Below the pieces are notes generated by a model. The model ran no database searches and was not told the DNA's origin. It saw nothing but the letters and a program-made list of their open reading frames with translations. A stretch of DNA of 64,000 bases from Prorocentrum cordatum. Taxonomy: Eukaryota > Sar > Dinophyceae > Prorocentrales > Prorocentraceae. The stretch is taken from NCBI GenBank assembly GCA_963575745.1, contig CAUYUJ010021043.1:1-64000 (forward strand). The letters are read 5' to 3'. Shown here piece after piece: positions 20,791-30,217 of this stretch. The translations under genes and the position numbers were made by a program. Positions within the stretch are counted from its first letter, which is position 1. Each line of letters opens with the position of its first letter.

Positions 20791-21989
20791 GAGTAGACGG
20801 AGAATGGAGGATGGAGGGATGAAGGAGGCGGGGTACGTAAGGAAGTAGAGGGAAGAAGGGAAATAGGTAAGGAGGGAGGAGGGATCAGCATCAGCATTGT
20901 GAAGAGTGGACGTGGGCCTTGTCTGCAGAAGTTGTTGCCCCTTCTTCTTCATGTTCCCCAGGATGAGGTCGGAGGGAGAAGGGAGGGAAGGAAGGGGGAG
21001 GAGAGGGAGAAAGAGGAGGGATGGAAGGAGACATGGGTGAGAGGGCGGGTCAAGCTTTGTGATCCGTCACGGATGCGACGACGTCCGCAGTCGCCCAGTG
21101 GGAAGAGGGCGGGGATACGGACAGCGAGACATTGTGGGCTTGTGGCTACGACCATGTCCTCCAACGCTGAAAGGAGGAGAAGCAGGGGGATGGCATGAGG
21201 AGGAGAAAGGAGCAGGACAATGAGAGGAGAGTAGGACAAGCGGGACGGAGGGAAGAGGGAGGCAGCACGGAGGAGGAGGAGGAGGAGGAGGAGGAGGAGG
21301 AGGAGGAGGAGCAGGAGGAGCAGGAGGATGGAGAGGGAGAGGGGCAGGGGGGGGGATGAGGTAGATGGTGGGCAGGGGGATGGGTTACACGCCTGAGCGC
21401 GTAGCGGAAACGCAGTTCAGGGCAGTAGCAGAGCATGGAGCGGTGATCGAATGATTTCACGTGGGCCCAACAGGAGAAGAACAACAGGAAGACGAAGAAT
21501 ACTAGGAGGGGGTGAGTGACGAGTGAGGACGAGGAAAGGAGGAGGAGGAGGAGGAGCATGAGGGGTGACTTCCTTTTCATCGCAGGATGGTGGCGGTGAG
21601 TTCTGCGAGGTTTCAGGATGATGGGAGGCTTGGGGCGTTATCATCCGTCTCTTGCGCCTTCTCCTCCCCTGGCTCCTTCTCATCATGGAACCCTCCTCCT
21701 AATCCGACTGGCAGGCATAATGCGCATCCGCATCCTCATCCTTGTCAGCAGTACGCACCTCTTTGCCTCGTGCTGCTCCTTGTCATGCTCCTTTTCCTCC
21801 GTCTTTCTCCCTCATCATCCCTCCACCTCCTCATCGTGCTTCCCCTCGTCATCATCGTTGTCCACCTTTGCCGACTCCGTCTCCTTCCTGCTTCTGTTCC
21901 TGCTCGTCCCTCCCCCTCCTCATCCTCCTGCTCATCCTCCTCATCCTGCGCGTCCTCACTACTGGCCCCCGCTGAGGGCTGCGTGCCTA

Positions 21990-22160
21990 CAGGGTCGCCA
22001 GTCGGCGAGTGTAGTGCTTGCTGTGGCTCGGCAAGTCGCCTGGCTTCGGAGGAACCTTCTCAGAGTACAGTCCAGCTTTTAGGCAGTCGGTGATGGGCCT
22101 GGTCAGGGCCTCCATGAGGATCTGCTGCGCTCTGCGACGCTTCCTCGCCCATCTCGTCAT
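21990..22160 (-). other. Weak coding-like stretch upstream of the host gene
   Basis: On the minus strand a frame reads ILMEALTRPITDCLKAGLYS then EKVPPKPGDLPSHSKHYT, with natural-looking composition. The plus strand also has an open frame here (FSEYSPAFRQSVMGLVRAS). Only one can be real. I cannot assign either to a family. Confidence 0.25.
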
Positions 22161-22201
22161 TCCTCTGCAGCCATGTTGGCTCGAGGGCTCGAGGCTCGGC
22201 C

Positions 22202-25130
22202 ATGTCGTTGCGCTCTTCGGCGCCACGGCTGTTTGCACCGCCTCTTCCCTCGCAGGCGAGCTGTCCACGCTGCAGGCAAGTGCCAGCATGGCGCACTCCT
22301 CGTGCGGGGCGCGCGGCAGCCACAGACTCGTTCGGGTACGCGTCGAGAGAAGAGGAGCGGGTGGTCAAGACCGCGCTGCACGAGCTGGGCACGCAGCACG
22401 AGAAGATGAAGCTCTCTCTCAAGGCGTTCCACTTCCAGGAGCTCTCGCGCACGTCTCTCAGAGACGTCACGCTGCGGCGGGACAACCGCTACGAGAGGCT
22501 CAAAGAGGATCTGCTCGAAAACGTCGGCAGCCTCTCCCCCGCGCAGCTGGTGGCGGCAGTGATATCCGCAGGCCGCCTGCGCATGCGGGAGCCCGCTGGG
22601 CTCTGGCGCGGCCTTGTCAGCGGGATAAGCCGCCACACCGTGCAGACGGCCAGCGGGGCGTCTGGCCTGCAGTTCTCGCAGATCTGCCTGGTGATGCACG
22701 CGCTGGGCAAGGCGCAGGTTAAGGTCAAGGTAAAGTTTTACTACCGGATGCTCAGATTCATGGTGCGCCGCCCCGAGCTCTGGACGGAGTTCGACATGGC
22801 TTGGATCCTTGGCGCAATGCGCCGTCGTGGGCTGCGCGCCAGGAGCGAGGAGTCGCCGCAGGACCGGCTCTGGGCCAAGGTGACGCTGTGCATCGCGGCG
22901 TACTTCCGGCAGAAGCTCCACTTCATCTCGCCGCGAGGGATCGTGTTCATTATGTACGAGTTTGCTCGCCTTGGCGTCTACCCCGGCCGTTGTGTGTTCA
23001 GGGCCGCGAAGCGGGTGCGGCAGCACCTGCCTTCGCTGAACGACAGGGCTTTGGTCGCGCTCGCGGTGGTGCTGGCGAAGTTCGACTGGCCAGACATGCG
23101 GCTGCTGCGGAAGATGAGCCACGTGATTCGTGAGCCCAGGCGGTTTGTCCGTATGCACCCGAGCCTCCTGATAATTGTCTTGCATTCGTACGCCAAGCTT
23201 GCTGTGCGCGAGGTCCGGGGGGCGCCGACTGCACGCCCGCACGGGCCCCGGCCAGGCCGATCGTGGGCCCAGGGTCGGTGTCTACGCCCCCGGGCCCAGG
23301 ATGGGTCTGGCCACCGGTGCAGGTGGTCGGCTGACGCCCCCCGAGAGGTGCCGCTGATCGAGGCCGTGGGGGGCGTGATCGCGCGGGGCGCGGGCCAGTT
23401 GGACGAGCGCTCGTGCGCCGTGGCCGCCTACTCGCTCGGCCGCCTGGGCGTGCGCGGGCCCGCCTGGGGGCCACTTGCGGAGCGCGTCGCCTCGCGCGCC
23501 GAGGTGCACCCGCCGCTGCACCTGGCCCTCATCTCGGGTCGGGCGAGAGGCTGCTGAGCCAGAGGCCCAGAGGTTGACACCAGCACCGATCTTGGCGGAG
23601 TGCACCCAGCGAGGGAAGATGGTCCCGATCTCGGTGACGGTGGCAATGCTCGGGCTTCCCAGGCAGCCGAAAGATTACCACCAACACCACAATCTACGAT
23701 GATCTCCCCCCGGTGGAGGCAGACCCCTGTTCTGGTGTTGGCGCCCACTGCCAAGCTTCCAGTGTCGTTGCCCTCGGCCTCCTGGGGGGGGCTTGCTGGG
23801 CCCCGGGAGGCCGCCGGAGCACGGCTCGGAGTGCGCACCCGGCCCCCGCCCCGGCGGAGGTGGTCCAGACTTTTGGGGACCCGCGCTGCGAAGCAGAGAG
23901 CGCGGCGTCGGAGATCTGGGAGGAGGGGGGGCAAAGGTCGCGGGCGGAAAACCTACCCGTATCGGCGGCCTCGTGGGCAGGGCCCCTGGGCCGCGACCCC
24001 ACGGAAGCGGGGCGCTTCTGGTTCGCGGATGCCCCGCGCGGGAGGTATCTGTGCAGCCGCGTTTCCGCGGGATCGCGCCCGGAGTTCAGACCGCGAGGGC
24101 GCGGATGCGGATCTGTCCGCCGCTCGTGTAAGGGGGGGGGGGGGGCGAATCGGCTTACACGAGGGTGGCTCTCATTGCGCCGGATGTGCCCACGTGTCGA
24201 GAAAGGCGCCTGGCGGCAGAGCCGAAACGGGCCGCTCGCAGGAGATGTCGTACCCCCCCGCATCATAGCCTTAAGTCGGACACGCCCCTCTACGGAAGGA
24301 ATACTTAACAGTAGTCAAAAATTAGTCTGAGGACGATCTTTCGACATTTTTTGTTGGCTATTTGTCCGCACTGTTTGATTATTTTCGTTTCCATCCAAAA
24401 TTCGCCTGTAGGGGGAAATGGCCGATCTCATCCTAGCCCCTCCTCTCGGCCGACCCGACCATCGCGCACGCCTTCGGAAAAGTTTCGATCCGCGATAGAC
24501 GGCTGCTGGCGGAGAGCCTCGCAGACGCCAGCCTCGCCTCCGTGGCCGGTTTCTCCCCCAAGCAGCTGTGCTGCCTGTTGGACGGCATGACGCTCGCCGG
24601 CTTCTACCGCGAGGACCTCTTCCGGGCCGCGCTGGACGAGTACGTGCGCCTGGGCTCAGCGGGCTCCTGGGCTCGCCGCAAGATGATGCACCGCATCCTC
24701 AGCTCCCTGCGGTTGGAGGCGCCGGGGCTGCTGAAGGACGCGCCGGCGGGCTGGCAGACGCTGGTCGAGCAGGCGAGCAGGATGCCCGTGAAGGCGGAGG
24801 AGATCGAGGAAGAAAAAACACCATAAACAATTGCTGTTGGCGCTCCGCGCGGATTTCTTTGATCTGCGCTGGACCCCCCTCCCTGGCGCGCGGAGCGCGC
24901 CAGGGGCGGCGCCGGAGGCGCCGCCGGGTGGTCCCAGCGCAGATCCAAGAAGTCCGCTCGGAGCGCCAATTTATGTTTATGGCGCGCTTTTCTTCTAGGA
25001 GAGGGACTACCACGCGGAGCTGGAGCTCTGCGCGGAGGCGCTGTCCCTGACTGGGGCCAAGACCCGCTTTCGCAAGGGCCCTCACATCGTGGACTTGAGC
25101 GTGGTGGTCGACGCGACGACGTCGGGCTCC
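22202..25130 (+). CDS. Helical-repeat (OPR/HPR-RAP-like) organelle RNA-binding-type protein
   Basis: Four exons are proposed: 22202-23212, 23348 to about 23545, 24437-24808, and 24999 to about 25130. The start ATG opens an N-terminus rich in Ser/Arg/Pro and poor in acidic residues (MSLRSSAPRLFAPPLPS), as expected for mitochondrial or plastid import. The body is a series of roughly 36-residue helical pairs, for example LSPAQLVAAVISAGRL, LQFSQICLVMHALGKA, ISPRGIVFIMYEFARLG, LNDRALVALAVVLAKF, HPSLLIIVLHSYAKL, LDERSCAVAAYSLGRLG and FSPKQLCCLLDGMTLAGF. This pattern is known from octo/heptatricopeptide proteins that usually end in a RAP domain and act on organelle RNA. The last exon (RDYHAELELCAEALSLTG, KGPHIVDLSVVVDA) could be the run-up to a RAP domain, which is then missing: repeats start at 25165. 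A 5-bp duplication (TCGGG twice, 23534-23543) throws the end of exon 2 out of frame. The gene may therefore be a recent pseudogene, or exon 2 may end earlier. Confidence 0.7.
23213..23347 (+). other. Intron 1 of the helical-repeat gene
   Basis: GT at 23213 and AG|G at 23346-23348, 135 bp. The frame stays open through it, but the encoded Pro/Arg/Gly-rich peptide breaks a helical repeat. Removing it joins KLAVRE to VPLIEAVGG and restores the ~36-residue periodicity. The ends form an inverted repeat (GGGGGGCG near 23217 and CGCCCCCC near 23335). Confidence 0.7.
23561..23760. mobile_element. TIR element T1, copy 2
   Basis: About 200 bp inside intron 2, homologous to 18008-18208. The left arm (AGAGGTTGACACCAGCACC) and the right arm (reverse complement GGGCGCCAACACC) pair imperfectly over about 90 bp each. 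The phrase GTGGAGGCAGACCCCTGT is shared with copy 1. The rest of the ~890-bp intron (23761-24269) is GC-rich with no coding signal. Confidence 0.82.
24270..24430. mobile_element. TIR element family M1, copy B
   Basis: About 161 bp, ends CTTAAGTCGGAC... and ...GGCCGATCTCA, interior AT-rich. It lies at the 3' end of intron 2, so that the acceptor AG (24435-24436) falls six bases beyond its right end. Homologous to 16604-16762 and 26246-26404. Confidence 0.85.
24809..24998 (+). mobile_element. TIR element T2, copy 2 = intron 3 (introner-like)
   Basis: 190 bp between codons GAG (24806-24808) and GAG (24999-25001). It starts GAAGAAAAAACACCATAAAC and ends GCGCGCTTTTCTTCTAG|G. The ends are near-perfect reverse complements that continue inward through GGCGCTCCG-GCGGA and GATCTGCGCTGG for about 65 bp per arm. 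The start is GA rather than GT, which dinoflagellate introns tolerate. GAG on both sides could be a target duplication. Confidence 0.85.
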
Positions 25131-25164
25131 GGACAGGACCTCCCGACGCATCACTTCCCCCACC

Positions 25165-25388
25165 CCTGCAGGGCTCATTTCGATTCCTCCGATTCGATTC
25201 GTGTCGATTTCGGTAGCTTCCGATTCCGATGTGATTCGACTTCGGAGTCCGATTTGGGCTCCGATTTTTCATTGAGGCCTACTAGCCTGCCGACTTCCGC
25301 CGATCCGACTTTTCCCGACTCGGCTGCCGATTTCCTCCGATCCGATTACTTTCGATTGCCGATCCGACTTCTCGATTCGATGCTGGGC
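25165..25388. repeat. TCCGATTTCGATTC degenerate repeat
   Basis: Imperfect units of CGATTC and CCGATT on the + strand directly follow the last exon-like sequence of the helical-repeat gene. Confidence 0.75.
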
Positions 25389-25570
25389 TCTCCTGCCCCG
25401 TCCCCTTGGGCATATCTGGCGCCGTGTGGGACAAAAAGCAGTCAACCAGAGCTGTGGAGCCTCCGTCTTCACACATGATTTCTTCGAGCTGCGCTGATGC
25501 ACCAGGTCGGAGGAGGAAAAGGTACCCATACCGCTACCCTTCCCTCGTTTTCCACTGTTGGGGCCTCCTG

Positions 25571-25625
25571 AGGGGCCCTCGTCGCCACCGCTGGATTCGC
25601 CTCGAAATTCGGGTCAGAACGCACC
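25571..25625 (+). repeat. Dispersed repeat R1, copy 4
   Basis: CCCTCGTCGCCACCGCTGGA then CTCGAAATTCGGGTCAGAAC; nearest to the copy at 19246. Confidence 0.65.
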
Positions 25626-25708
25626 CTGGGAGAGGTCGGGGAGTAGCGGTAGCGGTACCTCTTGATCCCCCATCAGGGCCCCAGGATCCGGAAGGAGGCA
25701 AATTTCCG

Positions 25709-26077
25709 ATCGTGAGTTGCGTGTTCGCGACGCCCAGATGTGGCCCAGGCCGCCCAAACGGAGCTGCTGGACTAGACGGGGTCTTTTTTATTCATTGTTT
25801 TGCCGATCGGCGCGGGCCTTCGCACCCCCCCCTCCGCCCCCCAATATGGAGTAGATCTTGGCTGTTCTTCTGGCGCCTGTTTCGAGCAGGTGGGGTCGGT
25901 CTCAGAACGCACTGCTGCAAACAGTCGCACTAAGCAGAGGTCTGGATCCAGACCCCCCCCTCCCCGCCCCCCCTTTCCGCCCAATGTCGAAACGCCGAAT
26001 CAAAAAAAAGCTCGCATCGTGAGTTGAGTGTTCGCGACGCCCAGATGTGGCCCAGGCCGCCCAAACGGAGCTGCTCG
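25709..26077. repeat. Direct duplication, 62-bp arms 307 bp apart
   Basis: 25709-25770 and 26016-26077 are nearly identical (both contain GTTCGCGACGCCCAGATGTG and GGCCGCCCAAACGGAGCTG). A C-rich stretch (CCCCCCCTCCGCCCC type) occurs between them and again before the second arm, so the duplicated unit may be the full 307 bp, since diverged. Confidence 0.85.
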
Positions 26078-26089
26078 ATTCGGGGTCGG

Positions 26090-26235
26090 AGGGTGCGTCG
26101 GCGATGCAGCGCGATCCGGAGACCGATCTCCTGCACCCCGAGGCGTCGCCCAAGGCATCGCCGGGGCATCGCCGAGGCATCGGCGCTGCGGCACGATCCT
26201 CCGACCCCACCTGCTCCAGCCCGATTTTGGCGGCA
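26090..26235. repeat. GGCATCGCC repeat block related to 9252-9425
   Basis: Short GCATCGCC(G) units with palindromic tendency, ending in CGATCCTCCGACCCC, parallel to the tail of the earlier block. Confidence 0.5.
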
Positions 26236-26245
26236 TCCACCTCGT

Positions 26246-26404
26246 CTTAAGTCGAACGTGTCCCTCTACAAGGGGAAAATTCAAGAATAGTCCAAAAATA
26301 ATCTGGGACGATTTGTTGTTACTATTTGTTGCTAAGTTTGATTATGTTCTGGCACTTTCATTTTTTCGCCAAAATCCGCGTGTAGGAGGACATGCCCGAC
26401 CTAA
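26246..26404. mobile_element. TIR element family M1, copy C
   Basis: About 159 bp. Left end CTTAAGTCGAACGTGTCCCT, right end GGACATGCCCGACCTAA, AT-rich interior with AATAGTCCAAAAATAAT. Homologous to 16604-16762 and 24270-24430. Confidence 0.87.
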
Positions 26405-26534
26405 ACCTCGTCCTGGCAAGGCTGGAGGCTGCGCACAGCCCGAAAAGGTGTACGCTGGCCTCAGAAGGTCGTTAAAGGCTTAACGACTTCTGCCGTCCTT
26501 TGACTCTCGCTGGAGCAGCCGCGAATTGCTCCAA

Positions 26535-26640
26535 CTTTCCCTGGAGATATCTGGATTTATTTGGATTTACCCGGATTTGTCTTTCGATGGACCTGGATGT
26601 ACCTCGATTTATCTGCATTTACCTGTAAGTATCTGGCTCG
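26535..26640. repeat. ACCTGGATTTATC short repeat
   Basis: About ten degenerate 9-11-bp units of TGGATTTA / CCTGGATGTA type. 26641-27631 is otherwise mixed sequence with a short (TCC)n at 26780-26803 and no supported gene. Confidence 0.6.
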
Positions 26641-27631
26641 ATCCCCACAAGTCGAATGGCGAAAAGTCGACAGGCCCGTAGGGAGAAGGGCCCCAAGCCC
26701 GGAGCGCGGGGCGCCCGAGGGGGCCCGCCGGAAGCGGTGCAGAGATGTTGAGACCGCCCCAGGCTGCCCTTGGGGCCTCCTCCTCCTCCTCCGCCTCCTC
26801 CTCCAGGACAGCTGGGACTGCAATCGACGCCTTGGTATAGGGCGCAATGTGGTTTCCGAAGGGGCTTGATGTTCCGCACGTCCCTTCAGTGCCGCTGGCG
26901 CTCGTCGTGCATCCAGGTGAGGAGGGGGGCCAGAGGGCGCATCGCTTCTCAAATGCAGGTTCCTTCTGGAAAGACGTTGGCGGTGGCTCCAGGGTATGTC
27001 TGTGAGCAAGCCAAATCGAGTCGGGCGAAAGGAGGGGTTAGGAGACAAGGAAGGGGGGGGGCAAAATGTGCTGCATGCAGCTGGGTTCGTTCCCACCTCC
27101 GGGCGCCTTTCTAAAGAATCGGGGCGCCTCGGGCGCACGGAGGCGACGGGCAAGCCAGCCACGTGAGTCTATTCGCTCCCCCCGCTTTCGTCCGACTCGG
27201 CCGAGGCCTTGCCACCTCCCAGACCTCCGCTTTGATGTTGCCGCAGCGTGGGCCGGTGGATGTCTCGATCCAGTAAATATGCTCCTTTCCGCCTCATGAT
27301 GCACTTGCCTCTCCTGCTGCCTGCCTTGCTGTACCTTGACATTGGTATCGATGTATACCGAAGCTGTATCTACTGCTCGAGTGGAAAAAAGGGGCGCGCC
27401 GGGGGGCGCGTGGGCGGCCCGTGTCGTCGTCCGTCCCTGGCCGGACTCCTCACTCCCTATACTTGAGTGTCGTTGCTGAACGGATAACCGATAGTTCCAT
27501 CGATGTCTCATCCCGTATCCTCTACCACTGAGCAGAGTCAACATGAGACCTTAATTCCTTTGGCATCTTACCCCGATTCTCAGAGGAAAGATTAGTTATC
27601 AGCCGAAACCCGCAACCAAGTCGCAACAGGG

Positions 27632-29524
27632 ATGAGCTATGATGAGACAGCCGAATTGCCCGTCGGATCACAGGTTGTACAGCGAGGCGGGCAAGAACAC
27701 AAGGACAGCGGCCCGGGGGAGGGCCGCCTTCTCTCTTCTTCTAATGCCATTCGAATTTCTCGTGGAAGGGGTGGGGGAGAAGTTATAGATCTGTCAATCG
27801 ATGATTCCCCCACTCGCATTCCGATCAGGGATCGTGAACAGACCCCAGACCCGATAAGGCGGGACGGCACGGCAGTAAATGTCAGGCGCAGAGCCTTTCC
27901 ATTTTGGATTGCCGAATCCTCTGAGACAATACATTCCAGCCCGGTCGCAATGCGGTCTGTTGAGCCGGCCGCTGGCCTAGCCAGTGGGTCGAAAGACGGA
28001 AAAGAGTCCGGCGGCATGCCCCCCTCCGTCCCAGACGGATGGGGTCGCGCGCATGGGACTTATCCCATCCCGATAGCCTTGGACGGGCAAGCCGGTCAAG
28101 ATAGCGACGAACAGCTTGATGACGAAAATGATATAAACTCCATGGAGGAAGACATAGAGTATGCCAATTTTCAAGTGTCACCAGGCCAAGATTTGTCGCT
28201 GATGAGTGCTGCTGACCATCCCGTCCCGGACGGAAGGTCATCCCCTGGGCAAGAAACCGTTGACTACGATCATTTGGAAGACCTTGTGAAGGCGCTCGCA
28301 GAGCCAGACTTAGATACCACGAACAGCGACCTGCCGCCACAGGCGGACGAGGTTGAAATGGGTTCTCAATATCATGTGAAGCATGACCGGGAGATTACGG
28401 GTCGAACCCCCGCCCCTCAACATAAGAAGCATAGGAGCGAAGATTATGATCTGAATGATTCCCCGCTTCAGGAAGGGTTTTATTGAACTGCCGTCGGCCC
28501 AGGCGATTGGCAACCGCTGGTGCCCGCGGTAGTTGAGGATGATGAGATGCTTGACCACCCGGCAACACTCACCGAATTGGTTAAACAAGATGCACGGGAT
28601 GAGGAGCTCCGAGAGGTGGCCAAGCCACCGGAGAGCACGCACGTCCGTCCTCGATCATCTGCCTCTAGCAGGGGAAGGCCCAAGATACCACGATCTGGTG
28701 CCCGATCGACTTCGAGGAGTAACAGTACAGTATCCATGCGTGAGGTGTGCTGGAACCGAGGCCCAGACTGCCCGCCCCAAGCGGAAAGCAGGTGTCCGGG
28801 GAAAACTCACAAACAGGGTTGACCCTGCAAGCGTCCAGTGTGTGGAAACTGTTCTAACGTGTGTCCCATTTGCGGCAATCAATGGCTGTGCGAGGATTGC
28901 TTCCAGATGGAAGAACATAACTGTTCATGCCTTCTCATACAGGCTATGCAGGATCAGGCCAGATTCGTCGAGGCCAAAATGCAGCAATCAATCGTAGCTT
29001 TGGAAGCCCAGAGGGCCGAGCAGGCCCGACTGGATCAAGAAGAAATGAACGCGGTTATTGAGGGCGTTCGGAAGAAGTTCGAGGCTGAAAGAGCCACCCT
29101 GGCCCAAGCTGCCAGAAGGCGGGAGCAAGAGCTGATGGAACAAATGTCATATCAGACCGCGGCTGTCCAACAGCGCGCGGAAGAAGAAGCCGAGAACATA
29201 CTTGTTGAGACAATATCTTCTGTGCGACAGGCTGCCGGGGCGGCGAACAATCAATCTGTCGACGCCAAGGCCGCATGCGCCGCTGTTGCCGCGGCGAGAA
29301 TAAAAAGGGAGAGGCCCGCGACGGCCAGGGCAGAACATGACAAACATGAGCTCCAAGACCAACTTAGTGCTGCCAGACTGGAAGTGGCCAACACACAGAT
29401 TGTAGCTGCGACGATAAGTGATCAGAATAATCAACACAGAAGAGAGATAAAGTTACATGAGAATGCCAGAGCATCTCTTCAGCGAATGCAAGCAGGCGAC
29501 GAGATGCGCCTACCGGCTAGCTAA
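27632..29524 (+). pseudogene. Copia element: N-terminal gag-like region
   Basis: A single frame runs through with TGA at 28484-28486 and 28820-28822 and TAA at 29522-29524. The first part is acidic and disordered (VIDLSIDDSPTRIPIRDR). The middle contains a Cys/His cluster (CGNCSNVCPICGNQWLCEDC, then EEHNCSC) resembling a B-box or treble-clef zinc site. The last ~200 residues are a long charged coiled coil (EAERATLAQAARRREQELME). Probably structural; the function is not known. 29525-30217 continues in broken frames with several stops (QAEWNEQWRRHSADPNFRAQ is readable at about 29799-29858). Confidence 0.6.
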
Positions 29525-30217
29525 GCCGGCGGAGGCGAGCAGACGACCATCGCCAGCGGCCCAGCCGACTGGTGCGACGCCCTCGCAGGCCCAGCCTGGC
29601 CTGGCGCCCCCCGGAGGGAGGAATGCCGCCAATGTTGCGAGCGAGGGCTGCCCAGCAGCCACAGCCCACAAAAGGGCCCAATGAAGAGAATTGCTCAGTA
29701 TCCTCGAGTCCGAAAATCGGGGAATGCGCTACTTGCGGATCGCCAAGTTGTAAAGACCACTTTAACACGAGCACCAACGAAAGAGTTTGCCTGTGGAACA
29801 GGCGGAGTGGAATGAGCAATGGCGGCGACATAGCGCTGACCCCAACTTTCGGGCTCAGCGGCAGAAGCTCCTTAATGAATTTTTCGCTGGTAAACTCACG
29901 TAAGACGCAGCGGATGAAGGGGGCAAACTGATGAACAGCTTCGTCTGAGCTCAGAAAAGTCAGCTGCCGAAGCTCGAGAGAAGGATGAGGCATTGGCACC
30001 CGCAGTTGCATCAGAGAACGAAGTGATGGAGCTCAAGGCTACCGCCACCGAATCCTTGAAAGAGAAAGGGCAACATGCGCAGAATCAGTTGCAATCTGCC
30101 GACCACGAAGCGGCCGTGATAGGAAGGGCAAAAGTGATGACGAGATCTATGGGGATGGAAGTCTTTCCACACATCGAGAAAGAATAAGATACACTGCCCA
30201 GGCTTAGTCTATTCGAC

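Noticed and set aside
27300-27631. Long terminal repeat or tRNA primer site upstream of the copia gag
   Set aside because: No matching repeat was found downstream of 38284 and no convincing primer-complementary sequence was seen by eye.
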